A program made the translations under genes and the position numbers. A DNA stretch of 64,000 bases from Rhodoplanes elegans (GTDB lineage: Bacteria; Pseudomonadota; Alphaproteobacteria; Rhizobiales; Xanthobacteraceae), in assembly GCF_016653355.1 (NCBI RefSeq), contig NZ_NHSK01000156.1:1-64000 (forward strand), given 5' to 3'. The stretch's first letter is position 1; each line of letters opens with the position of its first letter. The notes below the pieces were generated by a model. The model was not told the origin of the DNA, did not search any database, and worked only from the letters and a program-made list of their open reading frames with translations. Below are positions 17,193 to 23,988 of the stretch, one piece after another.

Positions 17193-17210
17193 GACCGACC
17201 GGCCCGTCCG

Positions 17211-17441
17211 CTACTCGCCGCCGTCCCGCTCGGCCTGCCGCGCCTTCATTCGCTCCCGGCGTGCCAGCTCGCGGTCGACCGCGTCGCGGACGAAATCCGT
17301 CCGGTCCTCACCATCGGACAGCACGGCGGCGATGCGGTCGAAGGTCCCCTCAGGAAACCTCGCCTGCATGTCCTCGGCCCATCGTTTCTTCCGTCCCACG
17401 CGCCGGGGGGTATCGCATACGAGATTTTCTGTCGAGGTCAT
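17211..17441 (-). CDS. Ribbon-helix-helix DNA-binding protein, candidate repressor
   Basis: 76 residues. The C-terminal half, FDRIAAVLSDGEDRTDFVRDAVDREL, has the helix-turn-helix spacing of CopG/MetJ-type ribbon-helix-helix proteins. Upstream, between this gene and the divergent gene at 17527, are three palindromic CTCAT(A)YGAG sites, and a degenerate copy lies in its own coding region. It is probably an autoregulatory repressor or antitoxin. Confidence 0.65.
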   Translation of the reverse strand: MTSTENLVCDTPRRVGRKKRWAEDMQARFPEGTFDRIAAVLSDGEDRTDFVRDAVDRELARRERMKARQAERDGGE

Positions 17442-17446
17442 CTTTT

Positions 17447-17502
17447 TCTCATATGAGATATTGACGGGTCGAAACTCATATGAGATAAATAACTCATACG
17501 AG
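17447..17502. promoter_or_regulatory. Palindromic operator array over a divergent promoter
   Basis: Three copies of the 10-bp palindrome CTCATATGAG at 17448-17457, 17475-17484 and 17493-17502 (the last as CTCATACGAG). For the rightward gene a promoter TTGACG (17461-17466), 17-bp spacer, GATAAA (17484-17489) places one operator upstream of -35, one between -35 and -10, and one just downstream. This geometry is what a repressor needs to block the promoter. Confidence 0.7.
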
Positions 17503-17526
17503 ATACCGAAGCAAGGGGAACCGCAG

Positions 17527-17697
17527 ATGACCAGCCGCAAGACCCTGATCGCCCGCCACCAGCACGCCGGCGCCGCCGAGCTGCAGGTCCGAGCCGACCG
17601 CCTGGCCGAGAAGGTGGCCGCCACCACCAGCGACCGGAAGCGGGCCGAGCTGATCGCCGAGGTCCAGGTCATCGGCGAGCTGCAGGACCGGAAGTGA
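17527..17697 (+). CDS. Small hypothetical protein
   Basis: 56 residues, charged and helical (LQVRADRLAEKVAATTSDRK). It begins with AAGGGG upstream of the ATG and is transcribed divergently from the ribbon-helix-helix gene, under the operator array. Unrecognised. Confidence 0.55.
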   Translation: MTSRKTLIARHQHAGAAELQVRADRLAEKVAATTSDRKRAELIAEVQVIGELQDRK

Positions 17698-17744
17698 GGG
17701 GGCAGGGCGGGGCCTTCGGGCCTCGCCCCACCACGGTGGACACC

Positions 17745-17978
17745 ATGACAAACCTCGCCGCCATCCTCGCCGACTTCGATCCCGCCCTGGTCGCCCGCGA
17801 CGAGTTCGCCGCGGCGCTGGCCGGCTATCCCGAGAGTGCCCGACAGGCCCCGCACCCCGAGGGCGACCACACCAACGCGATGGCGTGGCACGCCGGCGTC
17901 GCGGCTGCGCAGCGCCTCGATCTGGCGCAGACACCGATCCCGGCGCCGCCGGTGCAGGAGAGTGCCGTCGCCGCGTGA
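17745..17978 (+). CDS. Small hypothetical protein
   Basis: 77 residues. MTNLAAILADFDPALVARDE then a GDHTNAMAWHAGVAAAQRLD helix; no known domain. A hairpin-like GGCGGGGCCTTCGGGCCTCGCCCC precedes it in the 47-bp gap. Confidence 0.5.
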   Translation: MTNLAAILADFDPALVARDEFAAALAGYPESARQAPHPEGDHTNAMAWHAGVAAAQRLDLAQTPIPAPPVQESAVAA

Positions 17979-18041
17979 TGCAGTCCGGGCGCCTCGCGGG
18001 ACGCCCTGGCGGCCTCAGGCCGAGCACCAGGAGAGAACACC

Positions 18042-18884
18042 ATGAGCACCACCGAACGGGCCTCGCGCCCGAACGACCCCGCACGCCCGGACGACGCCGC
18101 ATCCGGACGGCTCGCGTCGCGCCGCACCTTCCTCGGCCGCGCCGCTGGGGCGCTCGCCGGAGCGTCTGTCGCCGGCCTCGGAACCGCCGCCGCGGTGCCG
18201 GCCGCGAGCTCGCCGGTGACGCCGGAGGACCCGGCCCTGGTCGCCCTCGGCGAGAAGGTCGGCCCGGCGCTCGACGCCTTCCGCGCCGCCAAGGCGGCGA
18301 AGGCCGAGGCGCGCGCCCGAGCCGAGGCGCTGTGCCCGGCCGTTCCCGCCGATCTGGTGCACCAGGATGGCCGGCAGCCCTTCGTGCTCAACCTGCATGC
18401 CTGCGTCCGGGAGGAGGTCGACGTCGAGGGCCAGCCGGTCCGGCCCCCGGGCTGGCGGGACGCGAGCGGTCGGTGGGAGCAGCCGCGCGGCCGCTCGATC
18501 TACGCCGCCGGCTACATCGAGGAGGCGATCGAGGAGGGGTGGCTGGCCGCGTCGCCCCGGTCGCGGCAGGGCAGGCATGTTCGACACCTCCTCGCCCTGG
18601 CCGAGCAGCACGAGTCGGCGCGGGCCGCCGCGATCGAGATGTCCGGCCTCCCGGCCGCCAAGGAAGCGCTTCGCGCGGCAGAGCGCGATCTCGAGGCGCT
18701 GGCGCAGAACGTGCGCGACACGGAGGCGGCCACCCCGGCCGGCGTTCTGATTATCGCCCGTGTGGCGGCAGCGTTCGGCGAGGCGACGCACCCGGCGACG
18801 GCTGGCGTCGTGCTCGGCCCCGCGCTGGTCGGCGCCGTGCTGCGTGTCATCGACGCGAAGGGGGGAGGCGCAGCCGATGCCTGA
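18042..18884 (+). CDS. Hypothetical protein with twin-arginine-like N-terminus
   Basis: 280 residues. Residues 26-50 read SRRTFLGRAAGALAGASVAG, a good Tat signal match (S-R-R-x-F-L followed by a hydrophobic stretch and AAA before a likely cleavage site). The mature part is helical and charged with no recognised domain. Tat-exported proteins are unusual in a phage-like element; a periplasmic role in lysis or superinfection exclusion is possible but unsupported. Confidence 0.6.
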   Translation: MSTTERASRPNDPARPDDAASGRLASRRTFLGRAAGALAGASVAGLGTAAAVPAASSPVTPEDPALVALGEKVGPALDAFRAAKAAKAEARARAEALCPAVPADLVHQDGRQPFVLNLHACVREEVDVEGQPVRPPGWRDASGRWEQPRGRSIYAAGYIEEAIEEGWLAASPRSRQGRHVRHLLALAEQHESARAAAIEMSGLPAAKEALRAAERDLEALAQNVRDTEAATPAGVLIIARVAAAFGEATHPATAGVVLGPALVGAVLRVIDAKGGGAADA

Positions 18885-19011
18885 GCCCCTCGCCGCGATC
18901 GCCGTCCTCGCCGCGATCGTCTCGGCCCTCGCCGGCTTCGCCGCCGGCCGGGCCTCGGCCGCCCTGCCGCAGCACTGCGGCGTCACCATCCTCCGGAGGA
19001 ATGCACCATGA
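18877..19011 (+). CDS. Very small membrane protein
   Basis: 44 residues: a single hydrophobic helix (LAAIAVLAAIVSALAGFAAG) then ASAALPQHCGVTILRRN. The ATG follows GGGGGGAGG and overlaps the preceding stop by 8 bp; its own end overlaps the next start. Holin-like size and topology, but no family match. Confidence 0.55.
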   Translation: MPEPLAAIAVLAAIVSALAGFAAGRASAALPQHCGVTILRRNAP

Positions 19012-19559
19012 AAGACACCAAGCCCGTGAGCGCACAGGACATCGCCTTCGACATGGAGGAGAGCCTGAACGCCGCCCGCGACCTCGTGCGCGCCGTCATG
19101 CTCGCGGCGGGCTCGCTGCAGGTTCCGGAGCGGCACGCCATGTTCAGACTGGCCGAGGTGATCGGCGAGCGCCTGGAAGCCGTCGAGGATCAGCGGATGC
19201 AGATCGTTCGCCTCGGCCACGACGGCGCACCCGCTGCGGTCGAGTCCGCGCCGGACCCGCGCGCCACCTTCACGGCGATGCTCGGCCGGCTGGTGCTGGT
19301 CGACGAGACGCTCCGGGCGCGCCACGTCGGGCCGGGCTTCGCCTATGACGGCGAGGCGGGCGACCGGGTGATCGCGCTGTGCTCGCGGCTGGCGGGCAGC
19401 TACGACGAGAACAGCCGCGACGATCAGGACGCCGACCAAGCGATCCGCGACTTCGCCGCGGCCTACGGGGTGGATCTCGATTGGCTCTGCACCGGCACCC
19501 TGACGGGGCTCATCGTGAAGGCGGCGGCCGCGAAGGCGGGAGGGGCGGCCGATGCGTGA
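19008..19559 (+). CDS. Hypothetical protein
   Basis: 183 residues, ATG coupled to the previous gene. Helical; the C-terminal segment FAAAYGVDLDWLCTGTLTGL looks like the end of an XRE-type domain (the AYGVDLDWLxTG motif is common in phage regulators), but a full helix-turn-helix is not evident. Probably part of the regulatory module with the next gene. Confidence 0.5.
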   Translation: MKDTKPVSAQDIAFDMEESLNAARDLVRAVMLAAGSLQVPERHAMFRLAEVIGERLEAVEDQRMQIVRLGHDGAPAAVESAPDPRATFTAMLGRLVLVDETLRARHVGPGFAYDGEAGDRVIALCSRLAGSYDENSRDDQDADQAIRDFAAAYGVDLDWLCTGTLTGLIVKAAAAKAGGAADA

Positions 19560-20037
19560 CCACACCCCTTCGGACGCTCGCCGCCAGCGCCGCCCGGTCG
19601 GGCCCCCCGTCGCGCCGGTGTTCGTCGATCCTGCCAAGTTTCCGGACGTCTACGCCCTCACGGCCGACGGGGATTGCATGGGTGCCGAACTGCCGAATGG
19701 GGCCAAGCTCGGATTCACCACGGCCGAGCGGCCACGTCGGGGCGATATCGTCGTGCTGTGGTTCCGGCCCGGCAGGGTGCCGGCGGGGCCGCATCAGGCT
19801 CGCGTGAAGCGACTGGTGAGGGAGCCGCCGTCATGGGTGTCGTTCCCCCACCAGGACGTCCCGGGGTCCGAGGTCGAACCGTTCCTCGCCGTGGAGATGA
19901 CGCACCCGCCTCGGCGGTTCGAGATCCGGTGCGCCGACCTCTTGGCGATGCACAAGTTCATCGGCGTCATCCCACCCGAGCGCCTCGCTTGGCCGAAGGT
20001 TCCGGCCGAGGCGGTCGCTTTGGACGGGCGGCCGTGA
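19552..20037 (+). CDS. S24/LexA-fold-like protein
   Basis: 161 residues. FPDVYALTADGDCMGAELPNG followed by ERPRRGDIVVLWFRPG and a VKRLV strand is the layout of the signal-peptidase-like S24 fold of phage repressors (the residue after D-C-M would be the expected catalytic Ser region, here not canonical). There is no N-terminal DNA-binding domain, but the preceding coupled gene may supply one. By-eye assignment. Confidence 0.5.
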   Translation: MRDHTPSDARRQRRPVGPPVAPVFVDPAKFPDVYALTADGDCMGAELPNGAKLGFTTAERPRRGDIVVLWFRPGRVPAGPHQARVKRLVREPPSWVSFPHQDVPGSEVEPFLAVEMTHPPRRFEIRCADLLAMHKFIGVIPPERLAWPKVPAEAVALDGRP

Positions 20038-20152
20038 TCGAACGCCGGTCGGTGGCGGCCGAGGCCTGACCACCAGCACCGCCCGCTCGGCTCCGGCCGG
20101 GCGGGTCTTCACATGCCGGCTGTTGGGCCGTTATCACATGCATGCAACTGTC

Positions 20153-20181
20153 TTGACATGCAAGCATATGAGTGTACTGTA
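20153..20181 (+). promoter_or_regulatory. Candidate promoter with nearby repeated motif
   Basis: TTGACA (20153-20158) and, 16 bp on, TACTGT sit in an AT-rich pocket upstream of the gene at 20229. The sequence CAAGCATATGAG occurs twice, over the promoter and just before the ribosome-binding site, and its CATATGAG core is shared with the operators at 17447-17502. Control by the same repressor is a reasonable inference. Confidence 0.5.
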
Positions 20182-20228
20182 TGTGCATGCTTATCGATGG
20201 CCGACAAGCGCAAGCATATGAGGGAGTC

Positions 20229-20927
20229 ATGAAGCGGATTGTGAACGGGGTCACCTACAACACCGACACGTCTGTCAAGATCGGTCGGTACTGTTTCGAG
20301 AACGACGACAATGTCGATTGCGTGGCCACCCTCTATCAGACCCGCGGTGGAGCGTTCTTCGAAGTCGAGGAAGGCGCGAAGAAGGTATGGAATCAGCGCG
20401 AACAGAAGGAACAAGCCCGCGAATACTCGACGGTTACGCCGATGAGCGTGGAGCAGGCGCAGAAGTGGATTCTGGAGATCGATAATGTCGAGATCTTCCA
20501 GAACCCGTTTGGCGACCCGCCCGAGGCCGCGGCCGAGGACTCGCCCGGCGCGACGATCTACGTCCGGGTGCCGGAGTCCTTTAAGCGCCGGATCGAGCGC
20601 GAGGCCACTGAGAACAAGGCATCGGTGAACAACTGGATGATGCGCTGCGCCGAGCGCTGCATGGAAGATAGCGACATCCGGAACGCGAAGGGGTTGGTCC
20701 ACGCATGGGACATTGCTGCGACTTTCCGCGCCCACAACAACGACGGTGAATGGAGTCGTGAGACCTGCATCGAGGCGCTCGCCGAGGTCGCGAATCTCAT
20801 CGAACGGTACTGTGAAGACCGCTTCGGAACTGACGCGCTCGCCAACGCCACGGTGGACCCGGATTCAACGCTCGAATCGTATCGGAAGCGCTTCGAGGCC
20901 TACGCCAGTGGCGAGACCCGCGAATGA
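20229..20927 (+). CDS. Protein with a C-terminal Arc/HicB-type ribbon-helix-helix domain
   Basis: 232 residues. The N-terminal part (MKRIVNGVTYNTDTSVKIGR and LYQTRGGAFFEVEEG) is a domain seen widely in mobile elements of actinobacteria and proteobacteria. The centre, TIYVRVPESFKRRIEREA...SVNNWMMRCAERCME, is an Arc-like ribbon-helix-helix, implying DNA binding. The start ATG with GAGGGAG upstream is preferred to an upstream ATG at 20172. Possible role: element-stability or transcriptional control. Confidence 0.65.
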   Translation: MKRIVNGVTYNTDTSVKIGRYCFENDDNVDCVATLYQTRGGAFFEVEEGAKKVWNQREQKEQAREYSTVTPMSVEQAQKWILEIDNVEIFQNPFGDPPEAAAEDSPGATIYVRVPESFKRRIEREATENKASVNNWMMRCAERCMEDSDIRNAKGLVHAWDIAATFRAHNNDGEWSRETCIEALAEVANLIERYCEDRFGTDALANATVDPDSTLESYRKRFEAYASGETRE

Positions 20928-20990
20928 TGACCCAGCCCGCCGGGTCCGCACGGCGGGCGCTTGTACAAGCCGCATGCGAGAGGAGGGACC

Positions 20991-21257
20991 ATGACCGACC
21001 AAGTCGAGAAGGCTGCGAGGCAGTTCGCGAACTACGCCGCTGTGCACCCGGAGCTCAGCGCCGACGAGATGAAGCAGTGGTGCCGCACATCCTGCGAGTG
21101 CCACGCTATCGAGGGCCAGGAAGAGGCGGTTGCCGCGATGGCGCTGGAGCTACTTCCCGGCCTTCGTGCCGCCCACGAGGCAGAGACGCTGTCCCCTGAG
21201 CAGTGGGAGCAGGTCATGCGGCTGGTGGAGGCGATCAGCGGGAAGCGGCCCGAGTAG
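20991..21257 (+). CDS. Small hypothetical protein
   Basis: 88 residues, helical and acidic, four Cys in the middle (KQWCRTSCECHAIEGQEEAV). The ATG is preceded by GAGGAGGGA. A terminator follows directly. Unrecognised. Confidence 0.55.
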   Translation: MTDQVEKAARQFANYAAVHPELSADEMKQWCRTSCECHAIEGQEEAVAAMALELLPGLRAAHEAETLSPEQWEQVMRLVEAISGKRPE

Positions 21258-21284
21258 CGCGTCATGATCCCGGCGAACGTTTGA

Positions 21285-21311
21285 GGGCCGCTCCGGTGGG
21301 GCGGCCCTTTT
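21285..21311 (+). terminator. Rho-independent terminator
   Basis: Stem GGGCCGC / GCGGCCC (21285-21291 and 21301-21307), a 9-base loop, then TTTT. It closes the rightward gene block of the element. Confidence 0.8.
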
Positions 21312-21436
21312 CGTTCGGAGCCTCGCCCCGGCCGTGAAGGCCGAGGCGAGGGCAGATTCGATGGTCGGCGGGACCGTTGAAATCTGCGTCGCGCAACCTG
21401 TCCGGACGCAACCGGAGCGTCAATTGCCTCGCAGGA

Positions 21437-21706
21437 CTACTCCCGGCGCATCGTCGCCGGGTCGAACGGCCCGACCGCCTCGACACGGGCTCGGAACGCC
21501 GCCTTGGCCGCGTCCAGGCTGTCGGCGTCGCCGCGGTCGGCCGCGCTGTTCGGGAACAGGTAGAACGACCAGAACCACGCCCACGACCCGCCGGCGCGCT
21601 GCACCCGCATGATGCGACCGATCGCACGGCCGTCTGTGACCACGGTCCAGTCGTCGGGCAGGGGCGTGCCGGTCGGGATCTCGGTCGGGCGGAGGGCGAG
21701 GTTCAT
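21437..21706 (-). CDS. Hypothetical protein
   Basis: 89 residues. RIMRVQRAGGSWAWFWSFYL and AADRGDADSLDAAKAAFRAR resemble small proteins often found in rhizobial prophages; no assigned function. It is the last gene before the right attachment site and is convergent with the terminator. Confidence 0.55.
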   Translation of the reverse strand: MNLALRPTEIPTGTPLPDDWTVVTDGRAIGRIMRVQRAGGSWAWFWSFYLFPNSAADRGDADSLDAAKAAFRARVEAVGPFDPATMRRE

Positions 21707-21731
21707 GTCCCCAGGCGGTGCGCCGAAAAGC

Positions 21732-21770
21732 TGTGACCCGCCTGTGACCCGGCCTTCCGGCCCGTGACCC
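21732..21770 (+). promoter_or_regulatory. Candidate integrase arm sites (right)
   Basis: Three direct GTGACCC copies (about 21733, 21744, 21764) between the last gene and the right attachment site, mirroring the left-end cluster at 4603-4633. Confidence 0.5.
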
Positions 21771-21806
21771 GCTCTAACGCAAGTACCTGACGAGAAATGT
21801 GAATTG

Positions 21807-21851
21807 GTGGCTGGGGGACCTGGATTCGAACCAAGACTAGCGGAGTCAGAG
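21807..21851. repeat. Right attachment site (within tRNA-Gln)
   Basis: 45 bp identical to 4439-4483. It covers the 3' two thirds of the intact tRNA-Gln gene, so integration left a functional tRNA on this side. Confidence 0.93.
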
Positions 21852-21881
21852 TCCGCTGTTCTACCATTAAACTATCCCCCA
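21808..21881 (-). tRNA. tRNA-Gln (anticodon CTG)
   Basis: 74 nt including an encoded CCA. The acceptor stem TGGGGGA pairs with TCCCCCA, the anticodon stem GCGGA/TCCGC encloses CTCTGAC with anticodon CTG, and the T arm has GGTTCGAATCC. This is the integration target of the element to its left. Confidence 0.95.
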
Positions 21882-22275
21882 AGACTCCCGAGCGGCATCA
21901 GTCGCTGCACTCGGAAATCGTCCGGTCCCGAAACGTGTTCCGGGATCGGGGTCGGCGGCGGTTCTTTTAGCGAGTCTCCGTCCTCGGGTCTAGGGGGTCT
22001 GTGGCAGGCGCGCGATGCGGGGGCCGACCGGCATCCTGCCGCTCGTGGCCGGATGGGTGCCAGGGCGATGGCGGGTGGGCAGCGGGGGCGCCGCGAGCGC
22101 GGGCCGTTGGTCGCGAGCTTGGTGGCCAGTGCTTCCGTCGACAGCCGCTCGCTTGACCCTGCACGGGCCTGGTAGCTATATCCAATATGATACAGCACGG
22201 CGCCGTCGCGCGATCCTCGACCCGGTCGGTCGACCGGGTCGCCCGGACGGGCGCCGCCCAGCAGGAGTGCCCGTC
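21882..22275. other. Intergenic region before modA
   Basis: 394 bp with no convincing gene. It contains the modA promoter candidate and a local AT-rich patch around 22173-22193 that stands out from the GC-rich surroundings. Confidence 0.6.
22153..22181 (+). promoter_or_regulatory. Candidate modA promoter
   Basis: TTGACC (22153-22158), 17-bp spacer, CTATAT (22176-22181), 95 bp before modA. The adjoining GCTATATCCAATATGATA is weakly palindromic and could be a degenerate ModE-type operator; that is speculative. Confidence 0.45.
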
Positions 22276-23064
22276 ATGATTCGTCCGCTCGTCCATGCCC
22301 TGGTCGGGGCGCTGCTCGCCGTGTCGACCGGCTTCACCGCGGCGGCTCAGGACAGTGCGCCCGTCACGGTGTTCGCCGCCGCCTCGTTGCAGAACGCGCT
22401 GAACGACATCGCCAAGCAGTTCACCGCGGAGACCAAGCAGCCGGTGCGGTTCTCCTACGCGGCCTCCTCGACGCTCGCGCGCCAGATGGAGCAGGGCGCG
22501 CCGGCCGACCTGTTCGCCTCCGCCGACCTCGAATGGATGGACTGGGCCGAGCAGAAGAAGCTGATCGATCCGAAGTCGCGCGTCAGCCTTCTCGGCAACC
22601 GCCTCGTCGTGGTGGCGCCGACCGACGGCAAGCTTGCCACGGTCGATCTCACCAAGGACGGCCTGAAGGCGGCGCTCGGCGACGGCCGGCTCGCCACCGG
22701 CGCGGTCGCCTCGGTGCCGGTGGGCAAGTACGCCAAGGCGGCGCTGCAGACGCTCGGCCTGTGGGGCGAGGTCGAGCCGAATCTCGCCCAGGCGGAGAGC
22801 GTGCGGGCCGCGCTGGTGCTGGTGGCGCGTGGCGAGGCGTCGCTCGGCATCGTCTACGAGACCGACGCCAAGGTCGAGCCGCGCGTAAAAGTGGTCGCCG
22901 TGCTCCCGGCCGACTCGCACGCCCCGATCGTCTACCCGTTCGCCCTGACCGCGACCGCCAAGGGCGACGCCCCGGCGAAGTTCCTGGCCTATCTCTCGCA
23001 GCCCAAGGCCCGTGCCGTGTTCGAGGCGGGCGGCTTCACGGTGCTGAAGCCGGCCGGGCACTGA
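22276..23064 (+). CDS. modA: Molybdate ABC transporter substrate-binding protein
   Basis: 262 residues. A signal peptide (residues 1-27, cleaving after AAAQ-like sequence) precedes VTVFAAASLQNALNDIAKQF, the diagnostic ModA start. ASSTLARQMEQGAPADLFASAD and GEASLGIVYETDA are the oxyanion-binding and hinge motifs. It captures molybdate in the periplasm for the ModBC importer; modB and modC are not next to it here, which is odd because the three are normally one operon. ATG at 22276 with CAGGAG upstream. Confidence 0.92.
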   Translation: MIRPLVHALVGALLAVSTGFTAAAQDSAPVTVFAAASLQNALNDIAKQFTAETKQPVRFSYAASSTLARQMEQGAPADLFASADLEWMDWAEQKKLIDPKSRVSLLGNRLVVVAPTDGKLATVDLTKDGLKAALGDGRLATGAVASVPVGKYAKAALQTLGLWGEVEPNLAQAESVRAALVLVARGEASLGIVYETDAKVEPRVKVVAVLPADSHAPIVYPFALTATAKGDAPAKFLAYLSQPKARAVFEAGGFTVLKPAGH

Positions 23065-23215
23065 GCCCGGCCGCCGGTCCGTCCCGCGCCGCGGCGTCGC
23101 GCCGCCGGGGCGGGCCTTTGCGTCGCCGCGTCGGATTTGCTTCAAGGGCGGCGGCCGGGAATGGGCGCGCCGACGCCGCGCTCCGGCCGTGCCCTGAAGG
23201 CCCGCCGGAGGTTCG

Positions 23216-23977
23216 ATGTCCCGTCTGTCCGTCCCGTCCCTGCAGGTGCCTGCGGGCGCGCTCGCTCCGGCGCTGCCGCCGCGCCGCCGTGCCGCGCTGG
23301 CACTCGCGGCGATCCTCGGCACCGGCGTCGTGGTCGGCCTCGTGTTCGGGCTGTGGCCGCGGCTCGATCTCGCCGTGACGTCGCTCGCCTTCGATCCGGC
23401 GCTGCGCCTGTTCGCCTACACCTACACGCCGTCCCTGCAGGCGATCCGCGACGTCAACGACACCATCGTGCGGGCCGTCGCGATTTCCGCCGGCGTGATC
23501 CTGATCCTGTGGCTCGCCGCCCCGCGGGTCGCCGCGGCACGGCTGCCGCAGGCGCTGTCGCTGCGCGCCGCGCTGTTCGTGCTGGCGACCCTCGTGGTGG
23601 CGCCCGGGCTGATCATCAACGGCATCCTCAAGCCCTTCGGCGGGCGGCCGCGGCCGATCGAGGTGACGCAGTTCGGCGGCACGCTCGATTTCGTGCCGTG
23701 GTGGAGCCCGTTCGGCCGCTGCGATTCGAACTGCTCGTTCGCGTCGGGCGAGATGTCGAGCGCGATGTGGCTGCTCGCCGTCGCGGTGCTGCTGCCGCCA
23801 CGCTGGCGCCCGCTCGGCATCGTCGCGGTGCTCGCCTGGGCGCTCGCGGTCGGCGGCGTGCGCATCGCCATGGGCGGGCATTTCACGTCCGACGTGCTGA
23901 TGTCGGCGGTCATCACGGCGCTGACCGTGTGGGTGCTGCACGCCCTGATCCTGCGGCCGGGCGAGCGGACCGCCTGA
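23216..23977 (+). CDS. PAP2-family membrane phosphatase
   Basis: 253 residues, about six membrane helices. The phosphatase signature is complete in outline: KPFGGRPRP (KX6RP), SFASGEMSS (the PSGH equivalent with Glu in place of His) and GGVRIAMGGHFTSD (RX5HX3D). Family members dephosphorylate phosphatidic acid, undecaprenyl pyrophosphate or lipid A 1-phosphate. The adjacent, convergent glycosyltransferase also uses lipid-linked sugars, so an envelope-lipid role is likely. Confidence 0.82.
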   Translation: MSRLSVPSLQVPAGALAPALPPRRRAALALAAILGTGVVVGLVFGLWPRLDLAVTSLAFDPALRLFAYTYTPSLQAIRDVNDTIVRAVAISAGVILILWLAAPRVAAARLPQALSLRAALFVLATLVVAPGLIINGILKPFGGRPRPIEVTQFGGTLDFVPWWSPFGRCDSNCSFASGEMSSAMWLLAVAVLLPPRWRPLGIVAVLAWALAVGGVRIAMGGHFTSDVLMSAVITALTVWVLHALILRPGERTA

Positions 23978-23988
23978 CGATCAGTCGG

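Larger units (their letters stand above)
4439..21851. mobile_element. Phage-like integrated element in tRNA-Gln(CTG)
   Basis: A block of about 17.4 kb bounded by identical 45-bp repeats (4439-4483 and 21807-21851). The right copy lies in an intact tRNA-Gln gene and the left is the displaced 3' fragment. Inside are an integrase beside the left end, an excisionase-like gene, a replication gene with iterons, tightly overlapping phage structural genes and a small regulatory region. No terminase, portal, major capsid, tail tube or lysis gene was recognised. GC content is close to the host's except in 5850-6560 and the AT-rich control regions. It could be a deleted prophage or an intentionally small satellite; the intact, overlapping frames favour the latter. 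Confidence 0.85.
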
